Of a stretch of 10,364 nucleotides of DNA, positions 6,151 to 10,364 are shown one piece after another. Each line of letters starts with the position of its first letter. Position 1 is the stretch's first letter. Origin of the DNA: Candidatus Omnitrophota bacterium (GTDB lineage: Bacteria; Omnitrophota; Omnitrophia; Omnitrophales; Aquincolibacteriaceae); NCBI GenBank assembly GCA_023246995.1, contig JAHFHI010000017.1:1-10364 (forward strand), read 5' to 3'. Made by a program: the position numbers and the translations under genes. The notes under the pieces are model-generated. The model saw only the letters and a program-made list of their open reading frames with translations. It had not been told where the DNA came from and did no database searches.

Positions 6151-7779
6151 ATGTTCCCATCGAATTTTTTTAAAATTGGTTTTATCATAGCTTTCTTAAT
6201 GACAGGACAATCGGTCTCTGGCTGGGCCCATACTCCTTCAAGCTTTCGCCAAGCCGTGCTCCGCTATGCGCACCGGAGCGCCGAAGGCGTCTTAAGCGGT
6301 AAAACTCCGAAAGCTCCCAAAATTCTCGGGCTCAAGGGAAAATGGACGGTGGAGCTCAAAGTTTTTCGCGCTGGAAAGCTCGCGGCCGAGGGCGGGGCCT
6401 CTGTCTCTGATACCCTTGCCAAGGCGATTGGAGATGCGACCGCGCAGGCTTTTGATGAAAAACCCGACGCCGGCATCCCGGAGCCGCTCAAAGGCACCCG
6501 GTTTTTTATCACGCTATCGGGCGCCGCGGGAGTCCGCTCGGGAATTATCGAATATAAGGGAAAGGCGCTTGAAGCGGTGGGGGATGTGGCGGCCGCGCGC
6601 GTGCTCACTCCCGGGGTTATCAAAAAAACCATTGCGCTTCAAAAGAATTATCTCCTCGCCGTGATGCATCCGGAATATCACGGATTTTATAAAAAATACG
6701 ATGCCCGGACGGACCGTGCGGAAAAACGCCTCCGGACGATTTATACGGCCTCCAGCCTTTTTACCCTGCTCAAGATCCAGGATTATGACCGCGACCGCAA
6801 GGTCCTCAAGCTCATTAACCCGATCACGGACTTTCTGTCCTTCATGCAGGTCAAAGAAGGGGAAAATGAAGGCGCTTTTCATTACTCCTTGGATCCTGAT
6901 ACCGGCGCCAAAGAGCAGAAATTTGTGGTCGGCACGGCTTCTAAGACGATTTTTACGCTGCTGGAACTCTATAAGCGAACCGGGGAAGGCCGCTATTTCG
7001 ATTCGGCCGTTGGAGCGGGAAAGTGGCTTCTCAAGCGCGTGGATGAAGAGGGCCGGGTAAGCCCGATCGTTAAACTTAAAGAAGGCAAGTGGGTGGAGAA
7101 CCGGAAGTTCTCGTTTCTTTATTCGGGGCAGGTGCTTTCGGCGATCTCCCGGCTCTACGGCGTGACCCATAACGCGGCCCTCAAAGAAACCGCGGGCAGG
7201 GTGGCGGCCCGCATCCGCGCCCAAGCCGAGAAAGACGGCTTCTTTGCCGGAGACGATTTCAGACCGCCTAACACCATTTCAACGAGCTGGGCCGCTTTGT
7301 CGATGCTTGATTATTGGTATATCAGCCAGGATCCCGTTTACGCCGACGCGGTTTTTAAGTGCGCCGATCAAATTCTTCTGCAGCAGAAAAAAGATCCGGC
7401 GGATCTCCTGACCTATGGGAGGTTCGACACTTTCTATTCGAGCGGCAACGGCTGGATCAATGAAGTGATGGTGGAAGTCTATAAACTCTGCTCGGCCCAG
7501 GGGCGCGGGAGCTGCGGGGATTACTTGGACAGCATTCTGCGCACGACCCGCTGGCTTGTGCAGAATGTGTATACCGATGCCAATACCTTCCATTTGCCCA
7601 ACCCCGAAAAGGCCCGCGGGGGCGCCATCCGCAACGATCTCGAAGAAAATGTGCGCACCGATGCCGTATGCCACGGCGTCAACAGTCTTGTGGGGGTGCT
7701 TCAGATCGCGGGCCGGAGCGCTAAACTTTCGGCGCCGGAGCTTTCCTGGGAAGATTACCGTTATCAAATTTTAGGCTGA
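6151..7779 (+). CDS. Exported alpha/alpha-toroid (six-hairpin-like) protein
   Basis: 542 residues with a strong SD. A signal peptide covers 1-26 (hydrophobic FFKIGFIIAFLM, cleavage near GWAH), so the protein is exported. Residues about 30-160 form an alpha/beta region I cannot assign; its order (helix, strand pair, then VSDTLAKAIGDATAQAF helix) is only loosely AMMECR1-like. From about 165 to 525 the sequence shows repeated helical hairpins ending in aromatic and small residues (RTIYTASSLFTLLKI, GTASKTIFTLLELYKRTGEGRYFDSA, FLYSGQVLSAISRLYGVT, TSWAALSMLDYWYIS). This is the pattern of (alpha/alpha)-toroid folds such as glycoside hydrolases, epimerases and lyases of the six-hairpin clan. YSSGNGWINEVM and NPEKARGGAI may lie near an active site. 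Carbohydrate binding or cleavage is plausible but unproven, and no catalytic residue can be named. It is the first gene of a tight operon. Confidence 0.7.
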   Translation: MFPSNFFKIGFIIAFLMTGQSVSGWAHTPSSFRQAVLRYAHRSAEGVLSGKTPKAPKILGLKGKWTVELKVFRAGKLAAEGGASVSDTLAKAIGDATAQAFDEKPDAGIPEPLKGTRFFITLSGAAGVRSGIIEYKGKALEAVGDVAAARVLTPGVIKKTIALQKNYLLAVMHPEYHGFYKKYDARTDRAEKRLRTIYTASSLFTLLKIQDYDRDRKVLKLINPITDFLSFMQVKEGENEGAFHYSLDPDTGAKEQKFVVGTASKTIFTLLELYKRTGEGRYFDSAVGAGKWLLKRVDEEGRVSPIVKLKEGKWVENRKFSFLYSGQVLSAISRLYGVTHNAALKETAGRVAARIRAQAEKDGFFAGDDFRPPNTISTSWAALSMLDYWYISQDPVYADAVFKCADQILLQQKKDPADLLTYGRFDTFYSSGNGWINEVMVEVYKLCSAQGRGSCGDYLDSILRTTRWLVQNVYTDANTFHLPNPEKARGGAIRNDLEENVRTDAVCHGVNSLVGVLQIAGRSAKLSAPELSWEDYRYQILG

Positions 7780-7785
7780 TTTGAG

Positions 7786-8628
7786 ATGCCCAAGAAATCT
7801 CCGCCAAATCTTCCGCCTGTTCGAAAGGGCGCGATCCGCATGGCCGATATTCCGGCCGCGGTTCTAAACGATTTAAACGCCGGCCGTGACGAAACCCGCA
7901 CGCTTGTCGAATGGCTTGCCATTGACACGCGAAAACTTTTCGAAGCCGCGATTGCTGACCTTCGCCTGCGCAGACAGGTGAAGAATTTTTCAGGAGACGT
8001 TGCCCGGATCGCCGGGCTTGGCGTGGGAGCACGCTCCAAGCAGATGGGCCGGCTCTTCCATGAAATGGGTGTTCGCCTTGGAAGGTGGGAGGCGATTTTT
8101 AAAAAGCTTGCGACTCACCGCTCCGACATGGTGAGGTCTTGGGCCGCTTACATGGCTGGCGCGCGTGGTTCGTTCACGCTTGCCCAAAGGCTGACGGTGG
8201 CGCGGCGGTTTGCCGCGGATTCCAACATGGCGGTGCGCGAGTGCGCCTGGGATTCCTTCCGGCCGTTTCTGGCCAAGGACTTGAAAAACGGTATCCGGCT
8301 TTTGAAGTCTTGGGCGCGGGATAAAAATGAAAATATCCGGCGCTGCGCGCTTGAAGCGACCCGCCCGCGGGGGGTGTGGACAGCGCATCTTGAAGCGCTC
8401 AAGGAAGACCCAAGCCCCGGCCTTGAAATTCTCGAGCCCGTGCGCGCGGATAAAAGCCGTTATGTCCAGCGCGCGGCCGGTAATTGGCTGAATGACGCGA
8501 GCAAGTCCCGGCCCGAATGGGTGCGGGATCTCTGCCGCCGGTGGAACCGTGAGTCGCGCTCGAGCGAAACGCGCTGGATCACGGATCACGCCCTAAGAAC
8601 CCTCAAGAAAAAGAAGGGGACACGATGA
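7786..8628 (+). CDS. AlkC/AlkD-type HEAT-repeat DNA alkylation repair protein
   Basis: 280 residues, no signal peptide, rich in Arg and Lys, so cytoplasmic. It starts 6 bases after the previous stop with a poor SD, suggesting translational coupling; an ATG at 7840 preceded by AAAGGG is an alternative start, but the conserved-looking N-terminus (RKGAIRMADIPAAVLNDLNAG) favours 7786. The protein is helical throughout with HEAT-like repeats: RSDMVRSWAAYM (112-123), NMAVRECAWDSFRPFL (147-162), NENIRRCALEATRPRGVW (181-198) and SRYVQRAAGNWLNDASKSRPE (224-244). ALEATRPR..W and VQRAAGNWLND are hallmarks of the AlkC-like alkylation-repair family, glycosylases that remove alkylated bases. Family membership is well supported. 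Whether this copy is catalytic is uncertain, because diverged HEAT members can only bind DNA or other partners. Its place between two exported-protein genes is odd. Confidence 0.8.
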   Translation: MPKKSPPNLPPVRKGAIRMADIPAAVLNDLNAGRDETRTLVEWLAIDTRKLFEAAIADLRLRRQVKNFSGDVARIAGLGVGARSKQMGRLFHEMGVRLGRWEAIFKKLATHRSDMVRSWAAYMAGARGSFTLAQRLTVARRFAADSNMAVRECAWDSFRPFLAKDLKNGIRLLKSWARDKNENIRRCALEATRPRGVWTAHLEALKEDPSPGLEILEPVRADKSRYVQRAAGNWLNDASKSRPEWVRDLCRRWNRESRSSETRWITDHALRTLKKKKGTR

Positions 8629-9518
8629 AGAAAATGCGAATTTTAAATTTTTGTGTTTTTCTGTTTCTTGCGTGTCCCATCGCCTTTGCGGCTTCCCCTA
8701 AAAACGAGACATTCAAACAAGTCTGGACTACGGGTGCGGTTTTCCGGGCTCCGGAATCCGCGGTGTATGATCCATCGGACGGGGTCCTTTATATCTCGAA
8801 TATGGAAGGCAGCGCCACGGGCAAGGACGGCAAGGGTTTCATTTCAAAAGTAGATCTGAACGGAAAAGTCCTCACCCTCGAGTGGGTCAGCGGCCTTAAC
8901 GCTCCCAAGGGGCTTGCGATCCGTGGCGGCCGGCTTTACGGCGCCGATATTGACGAGCTTGTGGAAATCGACATCAAAGACGCGAAAATCCTGAAGCGCT
9001 ACCCGGCCAAAGACGCCATTTTTTTTAACGACGTTGCGGTTGCTCCTGACGGATCCCTTTATGTTTCCGATATGATGACCAACAAAATCCACCGCCTTAA
9101 AAGAGGCCGCTTCAAGGTGTGGCTGAACGACGCGGCCCTGGAAAATCCCAACGGTTTGTTTGCCGAAGAGGGCCGCTTGATCGTGGGGTCCTGGGGAAAG
9201 CCGGAGCCGGATTTCAGCACGCCCGTCCCCGGACGCTTGAAAGCGGTTGATTTTAAAACCAAAAAAATCAGCCTGCTTGGCGGGAGCGAACCGGCTGGAA
9301 ATCTTGACGGCGTGGAGGCTGACGGGCAGGGAGGCTATCTTGTGACCGACTGGATAAAAGGCGCCGTGCTTTATTTTTCGCCGGAAGGAAAAGTCCGGCA
9401 GGTTCTTGATCTTGCGCCGGGTTCGGCGGACCTTGAAGTGATTCCGGAAAAATCCCTGGCGGTGATTCCGATAATGTCTGAAGACCGGGTCGTCGCCTTC
9501 CGCATCCGGAAAAATTAA
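8625..9518 (+). CDS. Exported SMP-30/NHL-like beta-propeller
   Basis: 297 residues. The ATG overlaps the previous stop (ATGA at 8625-8628) and has AAGGGGA at 8614-8620 as SD, so it is translationally coupled. A signal peptide (about 1-22) has a basic start MKKMR and ends at AFA; LAC at 15-17 is a poor lipobox, so a lipoprotein is possible but less likely. The rest is a six-bladed propeller of repeated blades with YISNMEGSA, LAIRGGRLYGADID, VAVAPDGSLYVSDM and GYLVTDW. Residues matching the SMP-30/gluconolactonase metal site are visible: Glu44 (APES), Asn135 (FND), Asn176 (NPNGL) and Asp229 (LDGV). A lactonase or other divalent-metal hydrolase role is therefore possible, although many such exported propellers have no known activity. 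It may work with the toroid protein encoded earlier in the operon. Confidence 0.82.
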   Translation: MKKMRILNFCVFLFLACPIAFAASPKNETFKQVWTTGAVFRAPESAVYDPSDGVLYISNMEGSATGKDGKGFISKVDLNGKVLTLEWVSGLNAPKGLAIRGGRLYGADIDELVEIDIKDAKILKRYPAKDAIFFNDVAVAPDGSLYVSDMMTNKIHRLKRGRFKVWLNDAALENPNGLFAEEGRLIVGSWGKPEPDFSTPVPGRLKAVDFKTKKISLLGGSEPAGNLDGVEADGQGGYLVTDWIKGAVLYFSPEGKVRQVLDLAPGSADLEVIPEKSLAVIPIMSEDRVVAFRIRKN

Positions 9519-9529
9519 GGCGCACAGTG

Positions 9530-9838
9530 ATGGCGCTTGAGCGCTGGGACCCGGCCCGAGACGGCGCTTTCTCGGAAGCCGCGTTCCGCAGGAAGCTCGA
9601 GAAAAAAGGTTATCGCGTGGCCCGCTATGTTTATTCTCCGGGAACTTATTTCCCGCCGCATACGCACGGGACGGACAAAATCGACGGGGTGGTTTCGGGG
9701 CAATTCCGCATGACAACCCCCGAAGGTTCGGTGATTCTCGAAGCCGGAGACGCGCTTTACGTCCCCCGCGGCCTTGAGCATAGCGCGGAAGTGGTTGGGG
9801 ACGATCCCGTTGTCAGCTTCGACGCCGCCAAGGATTAA
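9530..9838 (+). CDS. Small single-domain cupin
   Basis: 102 residues from the ATG at 9530; a GTG one codon earlier could also serve. AAGG at 9517-9520 is the likely SD, and the gap to the previous gene is only 11 bases, so this is the last gene of the operon. No signal peptide. After a 30-residue helical and basic N-terminus there is one cupin barrel. Motif 1 is SPGTYFPPHTHGTDKIDGVVSG with His44 and His46, where the usual Glu ligand is replaced (Lys50 by spacing). Motif 2 is GDALYVPRGLEHSAEV with His84. Three His ligands are thus kept, enough to bind a metal. Such small cupins are dioxygenases, isomerases, or sugar or ligand sensors; nothing here decides. It might process a product of the exported enzymes, or it might be a stress-related helper. 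Confidence 0.85.
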   Translation: MALERWDPARDGAFSEAAFRRKLEKKGYRVARYVYSPGTYFPPHTHGTDKIDGVVSGQFRMTTPEGSVILEAGDALYVPRGLEHSAEVVGDDPVVSFDAAKD

Positions 9839-9863
9839 AGGGGGCAAAAGTCATATATTGGTG

Positions 9864-9890
9864 CCCGGCGCGTGCCGGGTTATTGTTTTG
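9864..9890 (+). terminator. Probable intrinsic terminator of the four-gene operon
   Basis: CCCGGC (9864-9869), loop GCGT, and GCCGGG (9874-9879) make a 6-pair GC stem directly followed by the T-rich tract TTATTGTTTT (9880-9889). It lies 25 bases after the cupin stop codon. GTGCCGGGT (9872-9880) can instead pair with ACCCGGCAC (9894-9902), so a competing hairpin exists. Confidence 0.6.
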
Positions 9891-9965
9891 GGAACCCGGC
9901 ACCTCCGGTACGGGGAAAGGGTTGTTTCGTTAACGGTTCCGCAATCGTGAAAGCGTCATCGGGCA

Positions 9966-10364
9966 TTGAAAAATAAACTTCCGCAAATTACCCTGCTTTT
10001 TTGGATTATGAAGATTGCCGCGACCACTTTGGGCGAAACCGCGGGAGATCTTTTATCCATGACGTTGAATGTCGGCTACGCGATGAGCTCCATGATTTTA
10101 ATCGGTCTTTTTTCCGTCACTCTGGTGATTCAATTAAGATCAAAAGAATACCACCCGCTGCTTTATTGGACCGTCATTCTTTCCACCAGCACAGCCGGCA
10201 CCACGATGTCCGATTACATGGATCGCACCTTAGGGCTTGGCTACGCTAAAGGCACGCTTATCTTAACGGCAATTTTAGCGGCTATTTTTGTGTGCTGGCG
10301 TTTTAGCGCGCATTCTTTTTCCGTCCAAAAAATTACAACGTTTAAAGTCGAAATGCTTTATTGG
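9966..10364 (+). CDS. COG4705-type membrane protein, 5' part
   Basis: The first 133 codons of a multi-spanning inner-membrane protein that runs off the window, so the end is unseen. The start is TTG at 9966 (MKNKLPQITLLFWIMKIAAT); the ATG at 10008 is internal and would remove the conserved LPQITLLFWI segment. The SD is weak. Hydrophobic helices alternate with short conserved loops TLGETAGD (21-28) and AGTTMSDYMDRTLGLGYA (77-94). This motif set is that of an uncharacterised conserved family (predicted membrane-anchored protein, COG4705) of about 250 residues. The two halves are internal repeats: residues 21-45 and 76-100 align without gaps with 11 identities. No biochemical role is established for the family to my knowledge. 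It lies downstream of the operon terminator and so is probably its own transcription unit, with the promoter in 9903-9965. Confidence 0.8.
   Translation, partial: MKNKLPQITLLFWIMKIAATTLGETAGDLLSMTLNVGYAMSSMILIGLFSVTLVIQLRSKEYHPLLYWTVILSTSTAGTTMSDYMDRTLGLGYAKGTLILTAILAAIFVCWRFSAHSFSVQKITTFKVEMLYW

Noticed and set aside
6514..7224. Minus-strand open frame of 236 codons
   Set aside because: It is antisense to the toroid gene, whose helical-hairpin pattern is clearly the real coding signal.
8844..9716. Long minus-strand open frame of 290 codons
   Set aside because: It is antisense to the propeller and cupin, Arg/Pro/Lys-rich, and shows no recognisable domain.
10001..10249. Short open frame at the right end
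   Set aside because: It is in a different frame from the membrane protein beginning at 9966, whose conserved motifs are clear.
1..10364. Defence system, prophage, CRISPR or mobile element
   Set aside because: No spaced direct repeats, cas-like, integrase, transposase, toxin-antitoxin or phage motifs were found on either strand.

Overview
This window looks like a chromosomal piece from an uncultured Gram-negative bacterium. It is moderately GC-rich and has several exported proteins with Sec-type signal peptides. Several genes lack a Shine-Dalgarno (SD) sequence or can only begin with TTG. Nothing here fixes the phylum: Omnitrophota, Nitrospirota or a deltaproteobacterial lineage would all fit, and this is inference only. 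I see no tRNA, rRNA, CRISPR array, transposase, integrase or phage gene.

Layout. (1) 1-130: dispersed-repeat-like inverted repeats, then an MFS exporter-type permease (131-1336, +). (2) 1462-2208 (-): an exported thioredoxin-fold protein fused to a small SH3-like module, convergent with the permease. (3) 2192-2995 and 3046-4821 (+): two adjacent paralogous exported metzincin-type (matrixin-like) metalloproteases, the second extended by about 290 residues of TPR repeats. The first overlaps the 5' end of the divergent thioredoxin gene. (4) 4899-6011 (+): a two-TM sensor with a periplasmic helical domain and a PAS domain but no output domain, behind a good sigma70-like promoter that gives a nearly leaderless transcript. 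(5) 6151-9838 (+): a tight four-gene operon encoding an exported alpha/alpha-toroid protein, an AlkC/AlkD-type HEAT-repeat DNA alkylation repair protein, an exported SMP-30/NHL-like beta-propeller and a small cupin. It ends at a probable intrinsic terminator (9864-9890). (6) 9966-10364 (+): the 5' part of a COG4705-type membrane protein, starting at TTG and cut by the window edge.

How the genes relate. The left half is mostly envelope biology: a redox protein next to two secreted zinc proteases. The operon at 6151-9838 mixes exported carbohydrate- or lactone-type folds with a cytoplasmic DNA-repair fold, and its joint role is unknown. No stretch above 300 bases lacks a gene. The most notable items are the metzincin pair with its TPR fusion, the overlapping divergent gene starts, the output-less sensor and the mixed four-gene operon. 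None of them by itself proves a new system.
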